Shown: positions 45,944 to 55,890, numbered from the stretch's first letter. The stretch is 64,000 nt of DNA from Streptomyces sp. HUAS MG91 (GCF_040529335.1 NZ_CP159534.1:2976001-3040000), one strand, 5' to 3'. Notes: generated from the sequence alone by a model not told the origin. Numbers and translations: made by a program.

Positions 45944-46963
45944 CTACACCCCCTCGGTCATCAGCCGGTTGGCGGCCTGGACCCCGGCCTGGAATCGGCT
46001 GGTGGAGTCGAGGGTGCGCAGCAGGGCGGCGATGTGGCGCCGGCAGGTGCGCACGGACATGCCGAGCTTGCGGGCGACGACGTCGTCGGTGAGGCCCTGC
46101 GCCATGAGTTTGGCGATGTCCTGCTGGAGGTCGTCCGCGACCTCGGCGTAACCGGTCTCGCCCGCCAGGAAGGGGGCGGCGTCGTCCCACAGTTGGTCCA
46201 CCAGATCGCCCAGGAAGCGGACCACGTTGTCCTCGCGGACCCGCCAGGCGACGGGGTCGCCCTCCTCGGTCGCGCCGAGGACGAGGGCCAGCTCCCGGTC
46301 GAAGACGACGGCGGTCTGGGCGAGCCGGGTGACCGTGCGGACCTCGACGCCGGCATCGACGAGGCGCACGGTCTTGGCGCGCGTCGCGAAGTCGGCGCGG
46401 CTGCTGTGCGTGCACAGTGCGCGGATGCCGATGCCCCGGCGGATCAGGCCGGTGCTGGACGCCAGGAAGTCGTCGAGCGGGCCGACCCGGTCCTGTCCGG
46501 CGCGCAGGACGAGCACCTCGCGCTGGCAGACGTCGGCCATGAGCCCCAGCAGGCCGCGGATCTCGGCGGGTCCGGAGAGCCGGTCGATGGAGCCGACGGG
46601 CAGTTGGGCGGGCTGGGGCTCGGGTCCGGCGATGTGGTCGAGCCGGTCGCGGAGCTGGTCGATGAGGTCGCGGCGGGCGAAGATCTCCCGCTCGATCGGG
46701 GAGATCAGCAGCGCCGAGGCGCGCCGGGGGTCGACCGGCAGCAGCCGTCCGTGGCCGACCGGGTCGGTCCTGAGCAGACCGAGCTCGACCAGGCCGGCCG
46801 CGGCGGCTCCGACGTCGTGGACGTCCATGCCCAGTTCCTCGGCGGCCTCCCGGACCGAATCGAGGCCGCCTCGCTGCACGGTGTGGCAGTAGACGCCGAT
46901 GACCTGCTCGTCCAGCGCCGATGGCGGTACGGACCGTGTGTACACGCTCGCCGTCGTCACCAT
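45944..46963 (-). CDS. TrmB/LuxR-type helix-turn-helix transcriptional regulator
   Basis: ATG 46963 (or GTG 46960) follows GGGGAGG and gives 339 residues. The N-terminus is a TrmB-like winged helix (about 15-75, SVREAAEELGMDVHDVGAAA). The middle part resembles a phospholipase-D-fold sensor domain (about 120-260). The C-terminus is a LuxR-type helix-turn-helix (about 283-335, LTDDVVARKLGMSVRTCRRH). Streptomyces has many such regulators near secondary-metabolite genes. It is transcribed away from the carrier-protein operon, sharing the promoter region, and just before the protease gene, so it may control either. Confidence 0.85.
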   Translation of the reverse strand: MVTTASVYTRSVPPSALDEQVIGVYCHTVQRGGLDSVREAAEELGMDVHDVGAAAAGLVELGLLRTDPVGHGRLLPVDPRRASALLISPIEREIFARRDLIDQLRDRLDHIAGPEPQPAQLPVGSIDRLSGPAEIRGLLGLMADVCQREVLVLRAGQDRVGPLDDFLASSTGLIRRGIGIRALCTHSSRADFATRAKTVRLVDAGVEVRTVTRLAQTAVVFDRELALVLGATEEGDPVAWRVREDNVVRFLGDLVDQLWDDAAPFLAGETGYAEVADDLQQDIAKLMAQGLTDDVVARKLGMSVRTCRRHIAALLRTLDSTSRFQAGVQAANRLMTEGV

Positions 46964-47136
46964 GGCCTCCCCTCTTCCCGCACGTCCCGCCCACCCGGAT
47001 GCGTTGCTGCGTGGGCCTGCGGCCATGCTGCCGGGGCGTGCCATCGCCGCCCTGAATCGGCGCCCATAGCCCTGTCGCCGCACCGGCGGCGACAAGGGAC
47101 CGGAAAAGGGGCGAGCGGGATCTTTCGGTCAGGGGA

Positions 47137-47182
47137 GTCGATAGATCGTCGATAGAACCCCGAAAGAACCGGAGCCTAGCTT
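47137..47182 (+). promoter_or_regulatory. Direct-repeat activator site and promoter ahead of the PKS operon (candidate)
   Basis: The heptamer TCGATAG occurs at 47138-47144 and 47149-47155. The copies are 11 bases apart, one helical turn, with 4 bases between them, and GTCGATAG is shared as an octamer. This is the spacing of SARP-family activator sites, and TCGA is their usual core. TAGCTT at 47177-47182 fits a TAnnnT -10. No SARP gene is in the window. Confidence 0.5.
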
Positions 47183-47270
47183 TCCCGGATGCGGTGGCAG
47201 GCGGGGAGGCGCCGGGTGGTGTCGGCCCGCGCACCGCTGACGGAGCAGCTCTCTCCCCGAGGTGACATCA

Positions 47271-47543
47271 ATGCCTGCATCAGTACTGATACCGCGCAAG
47301 TTCCAGGACATGGTCCGGCCGTTCCTGCCCTACGCCGACGCCGACGAGCTCGGCGCGTCGGACGAACTGGCCGCGCTGGGCCTGGACTCGATGGGCGTGG
47401 TCCAGTTGCTGGCCGCCCTGGAGGAGGGCTACGACCTGGAGTTCGAGGACGACGCCCTCAACCAGGACACCTTCGCGACCGTCGGCTCGCTGTGGCGGAC
47501 GGTGTCCGAGGCGCTGCCCGCCGGGCAGCACGCCGATGCGTGA
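47271..47543 (+). CDS. Acyl (peptidyl) carrier protein
   Basis: ATG 47271 follows a GAGGTG ribosome site with six bases spacing; GTG 47262 is weaker. The 90-residue protein has the phosphopantetheine attachment motif LGLDSMGVVQLL with Ser40. It is the first gene of the rightward operon, and its 3' end overlaps the AMP-ligase start by eight bases. It is probably the carrier on which the ligase loads its acid. The decarboxylase encoded next may act on that or on the free substrate. Confidence 0.92.
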   Translation: MPASVLIPRKFQDMVRPFLPYADADELGASDELAALGLDSMGVVQLLAALEEGYDLEFEDDALNQDTFATVGSLWRTVSEALPAGQHADA

Positions 47544-49185
47544 CAGCGCGGGCGGAACGGCGCTGCTGACCGGCGCGCCCGCCGACGGCGTCCCCGCCCC
47601 GGTGGCCCCGCTCACCGGGGTCGCCGGGCTGTGCGGGCGCGGTGCGCCGGACGCTCCCGCCCTGACGTACCGGGACACGACGCTCGACTACGCCGAGCTG
47701 CGCCGGCGGGTGGCCGGGGCGGCGGAGGGGCTGCGCCGGCTCGGGGTGCGCCGTGGCGACCGGGTCGTCGTCTTCATGGAGAAGCGCGTCGAGACCGTCG
47801 TCGCGCTGTTCGCGGTCGCGGCGGCCGGCGGGGTGTTCGTCCCGGTCAACCCGGTCTACAAGGCGCCGCAGATCCGGCACATCGTCGACGACTGCACCGC
47901 GAGCGCCGTGATCACCACGGACGAGCGGTACGCGACGGTGCGGACGGCGATCGCCGCGTCCCCGTCGGTCGCCGAGGTCGTCATCGTCGGTGAACTGCCC
48001 GGCGGGCCCGCACCCGACGACGTGGCCGACGTGACCGACGCGTCCGGGGGCCGCCTGCGGGTCACCCTCTGGCACGCGCTGCCCGGGGACGGCGGCGGCG
48101 AGGCGCCGGTCCAGGTGATCGACACCGATCTCGCGGCGATCCTCTACACCTCGGGCAGCACCGGCTCCCCCAAGGGCGTGGTCCTCAGCCACCGCAATGT
48201 GCTCGCGGGCGCGGAGAGCGTCGCCGGGTACCTGGGCCACACGCCCGACGACGTGATCCTCGCCGCCCTGCCGCTCAGCTTCGACGCGGGCTTCAGCCAG
48301 CTCACCACCGCCTTCCACGCCGGGGCGCACGTGGTCCTCGCCAACTACCTGCTCCCCGTCGAGCTGGTGCGGCTGTGCGCCCGGCACCGGGTCACCGGTC
48401 TCACGGGCGTACCCCCGCTGTGGATGCAGCTGACCGGGTGCAAGTGGCCCGCCGAGGCCACCGCCCGGCTGCGCTACTTCGCCAACACCGGCGGGCGGAT
48501 GCCCCGTTCGACGCTGGCCCGGTTGCGCGAGCTGTTCCCCGCCGCGCTCCCGTATCTGATGTACGGACTCACCGAGGCGTTCCGGGCCACGTACCTGGAT
48601 CCCGCCGAGGCGGACCGCAGGCCGGACTCCATCGGCCGGGCGATCCCCAACGCGGACGTCCGGGTGGTCCGCCCGGACGGCACCGACTGCGCGCCCCACG
48701 AGCACGGCGAGATCGTGCAGCGCGGGGCGCTGGTGGCGCAGGGGTACTGGAACGATCCCGGGCGCAGCGCCGAGCGGTTCCGCCCGGCGCCCGGGGCGGA
48801 CGGCACGGTGCGGGCCGAGATCGCGGTGTGGTCGGGCGACCGCGCGTACCGCGACGAGGACGGCTTCCTGTACTTCGTCGGCCGCGACGACGAGATGATC
48901 AAGACCTCCGGCTACCGGGTCAGTCCGACCGAGATCGAGGAGGCCGCGTACGCGACCGGGCTCGTGAGCGGGGCGGTCGCGTTCGGGCTCGCCGACGAGC
49001 GGCTGGGCCAGATCGCCGTCCTCGTCGTGGCCGGTGACACCACCGAGAGCGATCTGCGCAAGGCCATGGAGGACCAAGTGCCCCGGTACATGCTGCCCAA
49101 GCGGGTGGTGTTCCTTGACCAGTTGCCCGTATCACCGAACGGCAAGTTCGACCGGGTCGAGACCCGCAGGACGGTGACCGGGTGA
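47536..49185 (+). CDS. AMP-dependent acyl/aminoacyl ligase (acyl-CoA synthetase superfamily)
   Basis: The protein has 549 residues. The phosphate loop YTSGSTGSPKGVVLSHRNV is at about 204-222. YGLTEAF and GDRAYRDEDGFLYFVGRDDE are the A5 and A7/A8 motifs, and SPNGKFDR holds the A10 lysine. It resembles TIGR03098, the AMP ligases first described in exosortase loci, which occur in a trio with a carrier protein and a PLP decarboxylase exactly as here. It should activate a carboxylic or amino acid as the adenylate and pass it to the carrier protein. Specificity cannot be read reliably by eye. Confidence 0.9.
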   Translation: MRDSAGGTALLTGAPADGVPAPVAPLTGVAGLCGRGAPDAPALTYRDTTLDYAELRRRVAGAAEGLRRLGVRRGDRVVVFMEKRVETVVALFAVAAAGGVFVPVNPVYKAPQIRHIVDDCTASAVITTDERYATVRTAIAASPSVAEVVIVGELPGGPAPDDVADVTDASGGRLRVTLWHALPGDGGGEAPVQVIDTDLAAILYTSGSTGSPKGVVLSHRNVLAGAESVAGYLGHTPDDVILAALPLSFDAGFSQLTTAFHAGAHVVLANYLLPVELVRLCARHRVTGLTGVPPLWMQLTGCKWPAEATARLRYFANTGGRMPRSTLARLRELFPAALPYLMYGLTEAFRATYLDPAEADRRPDSIGRAIPNADVRVVRPDGTDCAPHEHGEIVQRGALVAQGYWNDPGRSAERFRPAPGADGTVRAEIAVWSGDRAYRDEDGFLYFVGRDDEMIKTSGYRVSPTEIEEAAYATGLVSGAVAFGLADERLGQIAVLVVAGDTTESDLRKAMEDQVPRYMLPKRVVFLDQLPVSPNGKFDRVETRRTVTG

Positions 49186-50396
49186 GCGCCGCGGGCGCGC
49201 TGTTCGCGCGGCACGGGGACGGTGTCCTGGAGATCGGCGGTGTGCCCGTCGACCGGCTGGCCGCCCGGGTCGGCAGCACGCCGTTCTTCGCGTACGACCG
49301 CAGGCTCGTCACCGAGCGCGTCGCGGCGGTCCGCAAGGCGCTGCCGGACGACGTGTCGCTGAAGTACGCGGTGAAGGCGAACCCTATGCCGGCGCTGCTG
49401 GCGCACATGAGCGAACTCGTCGACGGCTTCGACGTGGCGTCGGCGCAGGAGATGCGGCACGCCCTCGACACCACGCTGCCCGCGCACCGGGTGAGCTTCG
49501 CGGGCCCGGGCAAGTCGGACGCCGAGCTGTCGTCGGCGGTGGCCGCCGGGGTGATGATCGAGGCGGAGTCGGGCAACGAGCTGGAGCGGATCCGGCGCGC
49601 CGGAGAGGCGCTCGGGATCCGGCCGCGGGTGGCGCTGCGCGTCAACCCGCCGTTCGCCGTGCGGGGTTCGGGCATGCGCATGGGGGGCGGGCCGCAGCAG
49701 TTCGGCGTGGACGCCGAAGGCGTCCCGGCGCTCCTCGCACGCCTCGGTGACCTGGACTTCGAGGGCTTCCACGTCTTCGCCGGATCACAGAACCTGAACG
49801 CGGAGAGCATCTGCGAGGCCCAGCGCCTGACCGTCGAGCTGCTCCTGGAACTGGCGGAGGCCGCCCCGCAACCGGTGCGCTATCTCAATCTGGGCGGCGG
49901 TTTCGGCATCCCGTACTTCGAGCGGGACCGGCCGGTGGACCGCACGCGCATCGGCGACAACCTGGAGACGCTGCTGGCCGGACAGGTGCGGCCGCGACTG
50001 CCCGACGCCCGCGTGCACATCGAGCTGGGCCGGCATCTCGTCGGCGAGGCCGGGGTGTACGTGACCCGGGTCGTGGACCGCAAGGAGTCCCGCGGAACCA
50101 CGTATCTCGTGGTCGACGGCGGCATGCACCACCAGCTCGCCGCCTCCGGCAACTTCGGCCAGTTCATCCGCCGCAACTACCCGGTCTCGACGGCCCGCCC
50201 CGACGCCCCGGCGGAGGGGAAGGCGACGGTCGTCGGCTGTCTGTGCACCCCCCTCGACCTGCTCGCGGACGGTGTGGAGCTGCCGCACGCGGACGTCGGG
50301 GACCTGATCGTCGTCTACCAGGCGGGCGCCTACGGGCTGACGGCGAGCCCGACCGCGTTCCTCAGCCATCCCGCGCCGGCCGAGGTGCTGGTGTGA
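49182..50396 (+). CDS. PLP-dependent decarboxylase, fold type III (DAP/ornithine decarboxylase family)
   Basis: The start overlaps the ligase stop, and the protein has 404 residues. Lys65 in KYAVKANP is the PLP-binding lysine of the alanine-racemase-like barrel. LNLGGGFGIPY is the phosphate-binding glycine loop, and GCLCTPLDLL is the C-terminal Cys-containing active-site block (usually GPxCES.D). It fits TIGR03099, the exosortase-associated subgroup. Characterised members of the wider family decarboxylate diaminopimelate, ornithine, lysine or arginine. In this operon it probably makes an amine or decarboxylated amino-acid unit for the polyketide. LysA itself is unlikely because of the context. 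Confidence 0.9.
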   Translation: MSAAGALFARHGDGVLEIGGVPVDRLAARVGSTPFFAYDRRLVTERVAAVRKALPDDVSLKYAVKANPMPALLAHMSELVDGFDVASAQEMRHALDTTLPAHRVSFAGPGKSDAELSSAVAAGVMIEAESGNELERIRRAGEALGIRPRVALRVNPPFAVRGSGMRMGGGPQQFGVDAEGVPALLARLGDLDFEGFHVFAGSQNLNAESICEAQRLTVELLLELAEAAPQPVRYLNLGGGFGIPYFERDRPVDRTRIGDNLETLLAGQVRPRLPDARVHIELGRHLVGEAGVYVTRVVDRKESRGTTYLVVDGGMHHQLAASGNFGQFIRRNYPVSTARPDAPAEGKATVVGCLCTPLDLLADGVELPHADVGDLIVVYQAGAYGLTASPTAFLSHPAPAEVLV

Positions 50397-50427
50397 CCGT
50401 CCCTCCGCACGACATGGGGAGCCCCCA

Positions 50428-51261
50428 GTGCTAGAAGCAACCGAACTCACCAAGCAATACGGTGACGTGCACGCCCTCGCGGGTTTCAGTCTGACCGTGG
50501 AGGCGGGCGAGATCGTCGGTCTCGTCGGCCACAACGGCGCCGGCAAGTCCACGTTCGTCGAGATCGTGTCCGGGCTGATCCGGCCGGACTCCGGCAGGGT
50601 CACCGTCGCCGGCAAGGACCCGGCGCAGGCCCGGTCGGCCATCGGCACCTCGCCCCAGCACATCGCGCTCTACCGGCCGGTGACCGTCCGCGAGCACCTG
50701 AAGCTGTACGGCGGACTCGCGGGTCTGCGCCGCGCGGCGCTGCAGCGGGAGATCGACGAACTGGTGGGCGCGCTGCGCCTGTCGGAGTTCTGCGACCGCC
50801 CGGTGGGCCTGCTCTCCGGCGGCCAGCAGCGGCGCGCCCAGGCCGCGGTGGCGCTGATCCACCGGCCGGGTCTGCTGCTGATGGACGAGCCGACCGCGGG
50901 CGCCGACCCGGAGACCCGGCAGGCGCTGCTCGACGTGATCAAGCAGCGCGCCCGGGAGGGCACGGCGGTCGTCTACACCACCCACTACCTGCCCGAACTC
51001 GCCGAGCTTGAGGCCACGTTGGCCGTGGCGAGGGCGGGCCGGGTCATCGCCCGGGGCACCAGCGCCGAACTCCTCGACGGGCTTCCCGGGGAGGTGCGGG
51101 TCACCTTCCAGGACGAGGAGGAGGTCAGCATCTCCACGACCGAGCCGAGCACCGCGCTGGTCGGGCTGCTCAGCGGCAACGAGCGGCCGGTGGCGTCGGT
51201 GGACGTGCGCAAGCCCTCTCTCGACGATCTGTACCGATCCCTGGCGGTGGCCCATGTCTGA
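50428..51261 (+). CDS. ABC-2 exporter ATP-binding protein of the PKS cluster
   Basis: GTG 50428 gives 277 residues. Walker A GHNGAGKST, signature LSGGQQRRAQAA, Walker B LLLMDEPTAGADP and the switch TTHYLPE are present, with a C-terminal DrrA-like extension. It is coupled to the permease gene (8-base overlap). In polyketide clusters such pairs usually export the product and confer self-resistance. Confidence 0.93.
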   Translation: MLEATELTKQYGDVHALAGFSLTVEAGEIVGLVGHNGAGKSTFVEIVSGLIRPDSGRVTVAGKDPAQARSAIGTSPQHIALYRPVTVREHLKLYGGLAGLRRAALQREIDELVGALRLSEFCDRPVGLLSGGQQRRAQAAVALIHRPGLLLMDEPTAGADPETRQALLDVIKQRAREGTAVVYTTHYLPELAELEATLAVARAGRVIARGTSAELLDGLPGEVRVTFQDEEEVSISTTEPSTALVGLLSGNERPVASVDVRKPSLDDLYRSLAVAHV

Positions 51262-52006
51262 CGCTCTGCTCCGCAGCGGTGTGCTGGTCAAGCACAACGT
51301 CATCCTCCGGCTGCGCGACCCCGGCCAGATGATCAGCTACCTGGTGGTGCCCATGGTGCTGATGGTGGTCTTCAAGCCGCTGTACGTGAAGGCCCTCGAC
51401 GGCAGCACGTTGCAGGCGGTCACCGGGCCGCTCGTGATGTTCTCGGTCTTCGCCCTGTCGATCGTGGGCAACTCGATCCTGCTGGAGCGCGAGTGGCACA
51501 CCTGGGACCGGCTGCGGGTGACGCGGGCGAACCAGGCCGAGCTGCTCATCGGCAAGACCGTGCCCGTGTTCGTGGTGCTCGTGGTGCAGCAGCTGACGCT
51601 GCTGGTGTACGGCTCCTTCATCATCGGCCTCGACGTGACCGGCCCGGTCCTGCTGATCGCACTGGCGATCATGGTGTGGGGGTTCACCCTGCTCGCCATG
51701 GGCTCGGCGCTGGCGACCGTGGTCCGCAGCCGCGGTGACCTGCATCTGGCGACCGACCTCGGGTCGATCATCGTCTCCTCGCTGGGCGGGGCGGTCGTGC
51801 CGGTCAGCCTGATGCCGTCCTGGGCCGCCCAGCTGGCCCATGTCTCCCCCGGTTACTGGGGTCTGACGATGATTCAGTCCGCCGTCGTGGGCGACGTCGA
51901 CAGGACGCTGCGCTCCGCGGTCGTCTGCCTCGCCGTGGGTGCCGCGTTCGGCGCTTTCGCGGTGTACCGGCTGTCCCGCGGCTGGGGCCGCAGCCGCCTG
52001 CTCTGA
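51254..52006 (+). CDS. ABC-2 exporter permease of the PKS cluster
   Basis: ATG 51254 overlaps the ATPase stop; the product has 250 residues. Six membrane helices are evident, with the ABC-2 pattern LMVVFKPLYVKAL near the first extracytoplasmic loop and the helix SIIVSSLGGAVVPVSLMPSW. It is a DrrB-like partner for the ATPase and lies 30 bases before the PKS gene. Confidence 0.92.
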   Translation: MSDALLRSGVLVKHNVILRLRDPGQMISYLVVPMVLMVVFKPLYVKALDGSTLQAVTGPLVMFSVFALSIVGNSILLEREWHTWDRLRVTRANQAELLIGKTVPVFVVLVVQQLTLLVYGSFIIGLDVTGPVLLIALAIMVWGFTLLAMGSALATVVRSRGDLHLATDLGSIIVSSLGGAVVPVSLMPSWAAQLAHVSPGYWGLTMIQSAVVGDVDRTLRSAVVCLAVGAAFGAFAVYRLSRGWGRSRLL

Positions 52007-52036
52007 ACCGAACCCCCCTGACCAAAGAGGTCCAAA

Positions 52037-55000
52037 GTGACGGAGACCGACTATCAGTCCGCGGTCGCGATCATCGGCATGTCGGGGCGTTTCCCCGGCG
52101 CGTCCGGTGTGCGCGAGCTGTGGCAGCACCTGCTCGACGGAACGCCGGGGCTGCGTGAGATCACCGACGAGGAACTGCGCGCCGCGGGCGTCGATCCGCA
52201 GCGGCTCGACCCCGAGTACGTCCGGGTCGGCGGCCCGGTGGACGGCATCGACCGCTTCGACGCCACCGTGTTCGGGTTCAGCCCGCGCGAGGCGGAGACG
52301 ATGGAGCCGCAGCACCGGCTCTTCCTCGAATGCGCCTGGGAGGCGCTGGAGAGCGCCGGGCACTGCCCGACCTCCCACGACGTCCCGGTCGGCGTCTTCG
52401 CCGGCTGCGGCTACCCCGACTACATGCGCGACAACCTGGCCGGGCTCGGCGACGAGCCCGGCGGCCACCTGCTGCTGGCGGCGGGCAGCGAGCGCGACTC
52501 GCTGACCTCGCTGGTCGCCTACAAGCTGGGGCTGCGCGGCCCCAGCATCACCGTGCAGACGTTCTGCTCGACCTCGCTGGTCGCGGTGCACATGGCGTGC
52601 CAGAGCCTGCTCACCTACGAGTGCGACACCGCCCTCGCCGGCGGCGTCGCCCTGCCGCTGCCGCAACCGGCCGGCTACCGCTACGAGCAGGGCGGCATCC
52701 TCTCGCCCGACGGCACGGTCCGCAGCTTCGACGCCGCCGCCAACGGCAGCGTCATGGGCAGCGGCGTCGGCGTCGTCGCCCTCAAGCGGATGACCGACGC
52801 CCTCGCCGACGGCGACATCATCCACGCCGTGATCCTCGGCTCCGCGGTCAACAACGACGGCCGCGAACGGGTCGGTTACACGGCGCCCGGCGTCGAGGGC
52901 CAGGCCGGAGTGATCAAGGCGGCGCTCGACGTCGCCGACGTCAAGCCCGAGAGCGTCGGCTACGTGGAGTGCCACGCCACCGGCACCAATCTGGGCGACG
53001 CGATCGAACTGACGGCGATGAGCAAGGTGTTCCCCGACGGCCGGGACACGCCCTGCGTGCTGGGCTCGCTCAAGCCCAGCGTCGGCCACCTGGACCGCGC
53101 CTCGGGGGTGACCGGCCTGATCCGCGCCACCTTCGCGGTGCGCGAGGGGGTGCTGCCCGGCACGCCCGGCTTCGATGCGCCCAACCCGGCGCTGGCCACG
53201 GCCGGTGACCGGTTCGCCGTCCACACGCAGGCCCGGCCCTGGCCCGCCGGGGCGCACCCGCGCCGCGCCGGCGTCAGCTCCTTCGGCCTGGGCGGCACCA
53301 ACGCCCACGTGGTGCTGGAAGAGGCGCCGCGCCCCGCCGACCCGCCCCGGCGGCCCGGCCCGCAGGTGCTGGCGTTCTCCGCGGCCGACCGGCCCGCGCT
53401 GGACGCGCTCACCGACCGGCTGCGCGCACACCTGGCCACGCACCCCGAGATCGACCTGGCGGACGTGGCGTACACCCTTCAGCGGTCGCGCGGGCAGTTC
53501 GGGCTGCGCCGCGCCGTGGTCTGCGCGGACCGTGCCGACGCGGTGGCCGCGCTGGCCGATCCGGCCCGGCTGCTCGACGGCGAGACGCAGCGGCAGGACG
53601 CGACGGTGCGGCTGACCGGCGCCGCCGACGTGCCGGACGCGTGGTGGGCCGGGCTCGGCGCCGCGCTCGGCGCGGTTCCCGGTACGGACCGGGACGGGGT
53701 GCTCGCCCTCGCCGCCGAGACGCTCACCCGGCTCGGTGTCCGCGTGGTCGCCGAGGCAGGGCCCGACACCGTCGAGGCCCGCCTCGGCGAGGGGCCCGCC
53801 GCGCACTGGCCCGCGACCGTGCTCGCCAGGCTGTGGCTGGCCGGTGTCCGCGTCGACTGGCCGGCGCTGCACCTCGCGCCCGGCGGCGCCCGCACCGCCC
53901 GGCTCGTCGAACTGCCCACGTACCCCTTCCAGCGGCGCCGTTACTGGGTGGATCCCGCGCCCGCCGAGCCGGTCCGCGCGGAGCGGTCGGCGGGCCGGAC
54001 GGACGACGTCGCCGACTGGACGTATCTGCCGACCTGGCGGCAGCGGCTGTTCCCCGCGGCCGACCTGGACGCGCGGCTCCGGGCCGCCGGCCCCTGGCTG
54101 GTGCTGTCCGGCGACGCGCGCGGCGAGGCCCTGATCGAGCGGCTGCACACGGCCGGCGCCGAGGCCGGCGCCATCCGGCTCGGGGACGGCTTCGACATGG
54201 ACGAGGCCGGCGATCTGACGGTCGGTCCGGTCCCGGCGGACGACGTGGCCGAGGCGCTCTCATCCCTGATGGTGGCGCCGCGGACCATCGTGCACGCCTG
54301 GAGCCTGGCGGACCCGGGCGACGCTCCGGACGCCGCGTCGGCCGGATCCGCGGCCGCCACGGCGGCGTTCGACGCGGGCCAGGAACTCGGCGTCCACAGC
54401 GCGCTCGCCCTGGCCGGCGCCCTCGTCCGGGACGCGGTGGGCGGCGAGACGGAGCTGGTGCTGCTGACCTCCGGCGCGGCGGGCGTCACCGGGGCCGAGC
54501 CCAGCCGTGCCGCGCACGCGGCGCTGGCCGCGCTGGCTCCCTCGCTGGCGCAGGAGAACCCGGCCCTGGGCTGCCGTTCCGTCGACGTGGACGAGGCGGC
54601 CGCGGGCGGTGACCGGGCGCTGTCCCGGATGGCGGAGGCCGTGCTCACCGCCGCCGTGGCCGACCACGAGGGGCCGGTGGCCGTGCGTGCCGGGGAGACC
54701 TGGCTGCGCGGGTACGAGCCGCTGCGTCTCGACCGGCCGCGCGAGCCGCTGTTCCGGGAGGGCGAGACCGTGCTGATCACGGGCGGCCTCGGCGACGTGG
54801 GGCTGACCCTGGCCCGTCATCTCGCGGGGACCTACCGGTGCCGGCTGGTGCTGACCACCCGGGCCGCGCTGCCGCCCCGCGAGGAGTGGCCGCGCTACGA
54901 GCACGCCGCGCCGGACGGCGCGGAGCGGGTGGCCCGGCACGTGCGCAACGTGCTGGACCTGGAGCGGCGCGGCGCCGAGGTCCTCGCCGTCTCCGCCGAT

Positions 55001-55819
55001 GTCGGCGACCTCGATCAGATGCGCGCGGCGGTCGACGAGGCCGTGGCGCGGTTCGGCGGGATCGACGTGGCGGTGCACGGGGCGGGCGTGCAGGACCCGC
55101 GCTTCTTCCGCGAGGCGCACCTGTCCGACCGGGAGGTCCGCGCCGCGCACTTCGGCGCCAAGGTCGGCGGCTTCCACGTCCTCCAGGAGGTGCTCCGGGG
55201 ACAGTGCCCCGACCGGCGCATCACGCTGTCGTCGATCGCGGCGGTCCTGGGCGGCATCGCCCTCGGCCCGTACGCCGCCGCCAACGCCGCCCTCGACGCC
55301 TGCGCGAGGACCGCCCGCCGCGACGGCACCGGGAACTGGACGACCGTCGACTGGGACACCTGGGGCATCGACCCGGCGCGCTTCGACGGCGAGCTGGTGA
55401 TGACCCCGCAGGAGGGTGTCGACGTCTTCGAGCGGGCCCTCGCCGCCGTCGACCGGGTCGCCCATCTCGCCGTCTCGACGGGTTCCCTGGAGGCGCGGCT
55501 CGACCGGTGGGTCGCCGGCCGTGCGGCGCGGGCCGAGCCCGTCGACACCCGGGAGCGCCACCCGCGCCCGCTGCTCAACGTCCCGTACGCGGAGCCGGGT
55601 GACGATCTGGAGGCCACCCTCGCCGAGGTGTGGGCGGCGATCCTGGGCCTGGACCGGGTCGGAGTGGACGACAACTTCTTCGAGCTGGGCGGCCATTCGC
55701 TGCTCGCGATCCAGGTCGCCAACCGCATCCGGACCGAGACCCGCGCCCCGATGGCGGTGACCGCCATCGTCGAGCACCCCACGGTCCGGGAACTGGCCGA
55801 GGTGGTGCGGGCCGGCTGA
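52037..55819 (+). CDS. Modular polyketide synthase KS-KR-ACP lacking an acyltransferase
   Basis: GTG 52037 gives 1260 residues. The ketosynthase (about 8-430) has Cys177 ([10 protein letters not shown]) and His in [12 protein letters not shown] and [10 protein letters not shown]. No acyltransferase follows: there is no GHSxG motif, and only about 200 residues separate the KS from the KR. The post-AT linker [17 protein letters not shown] (about 625-640) is still present, as if an AT had been excised. The ketoreductase (about 650-1140) has [18 protein letters not shown] and Tyr1079 in [11 protein letters not shown]. The carrier domain has Ser1221 ([10 protein letters not shown]). The module must be loaded in trans, either by an AT elsewhere or by a dedicated carrier protein. 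There is no thioesterase domain. Confidence 0.93.
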   Translation: MTETDYQSAVAIIGMSGRFPGASGVRELWQHLLDGTPGLREITDEELRAAGVDPQRLDPEYVRVGGPVDGIDRFDATVFGFSPREAETMEPQHRLFLECAWEALESAGHCPTSHDVPVGVFAGCGYPDYMRDNLAGLGDEPGGHLLLAAGSERDSLTSLVAYKLGLRGPSITVQTFCSTSLVAVHMACQSLLTYECDTALAGGVALPLPQPAGYRYEQGGILSPDGTVRSFDAAANGSVMGSGVGVVALKRMTDALADGDIIHAVILGSAVNNDGRERVGYTAPGVEGQAGVIKAALDVADVKPESVGYVECHATGTNLGDAIELTAMSKVFPDGRDTPCVLGSLKPSVGHLDRASGVTGLIRATFAVREGVLPGTPGFDAPNPALATAGDRFAVHTQARPWPAGAHPRRAGVSSFGLGGTNAHVVLEEAPRPADPPRRPGPQVLAFSAADRPALDALTDRLRAHLATHPEIDLADVAYTLQRSRGQFGLRRAVVCADRADAVAALADPARLLDGETQRQDATVRLTGAADVPDAWWAGLGAALGAVPGTDRDGVLALAAETLTRLGVRVVAEAGPDTVEARLGEGPAAHWPATVLARLWLAGVRVDWPALHLAPGGARTARLVELPTYPFQRRRYWVDPAPAEPVRAERSAGRTDDVADWTYLPTWRQRLFPAADLDARLRAAGPWLVLSGDARGEALIERLHTAGAEAGAIRLGDGFDMDEAGDLTVGPVPADDVAEALSSLMVAPRTIVHAWSLADPGDAPDAASAGSAAATAAFDAGQELGVHSALALAGALVRDAVGGETELVLLTSGAAGVTGAEPSRAAHAALAALAPSLAQENPALGCRSVDVDEAAAGGDRALSRMAEAVLTAAVADHEGPVAVRAGETWLRGYEPLRLDRPREPLFREGETVLITGGLGDVGLTLARHLAGTYRCRLVLTTRAALPPREEWPRYEHAAPDGAERVARHVRNVLDLERRGAEVLAVSADVGDLDQMRAAVDEAVARFGGIDVAVHGAGVQDPRFFREAHLSDREVRAAHFGAKVGGFHVLQEVLRGQCPDRRITLSSIAAVLGGIALGPYAAANAALDACARTARRDGTGNWTTVDWDTWGIDPARFDGELVMTPQEGVDVFERALAAVDRVAHLAVSTGSLEARLDRWVAGRAARAEPVDTRERHPRPLLNVPYAEPGDDLEATLAEVWAAILGLDRVGVDDNFFELGGHSLLAIQVANRIRTETRAPMAVTAIVEHPTVRELAEVVRAG

Positions 55820-55829
55820 CGGCCCGCAC

Positions 55830-55880
55830 GAACGCCGGTGGGGCGTGACCGCTCGTAGCGGTCACGCCCCACCGGCGTTC
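55830..55880. terminator. Bidirectional terminator between the convergent PKS operons
   Basis: A perfect 24-bp stem, arms 55830-55853 and 55857-55880 (GAACGCCGGTGGGGCGTGAC and four more bases), closes on a CGT loop. It starts 11 bases after the rightward PKS stop and ends 11 bases before the leftward thioesterase stop. Confidence 0.93.
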
Positions 55881-55890
55881 TGCGTCGGGA

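Noticed and set aside
52037..55819. Classical trans-AT PKS
   Set aside because: The other PKS has an integral AT and this protein retains a cis-AT post-linker motif; no free-standing AT is visible in the window.
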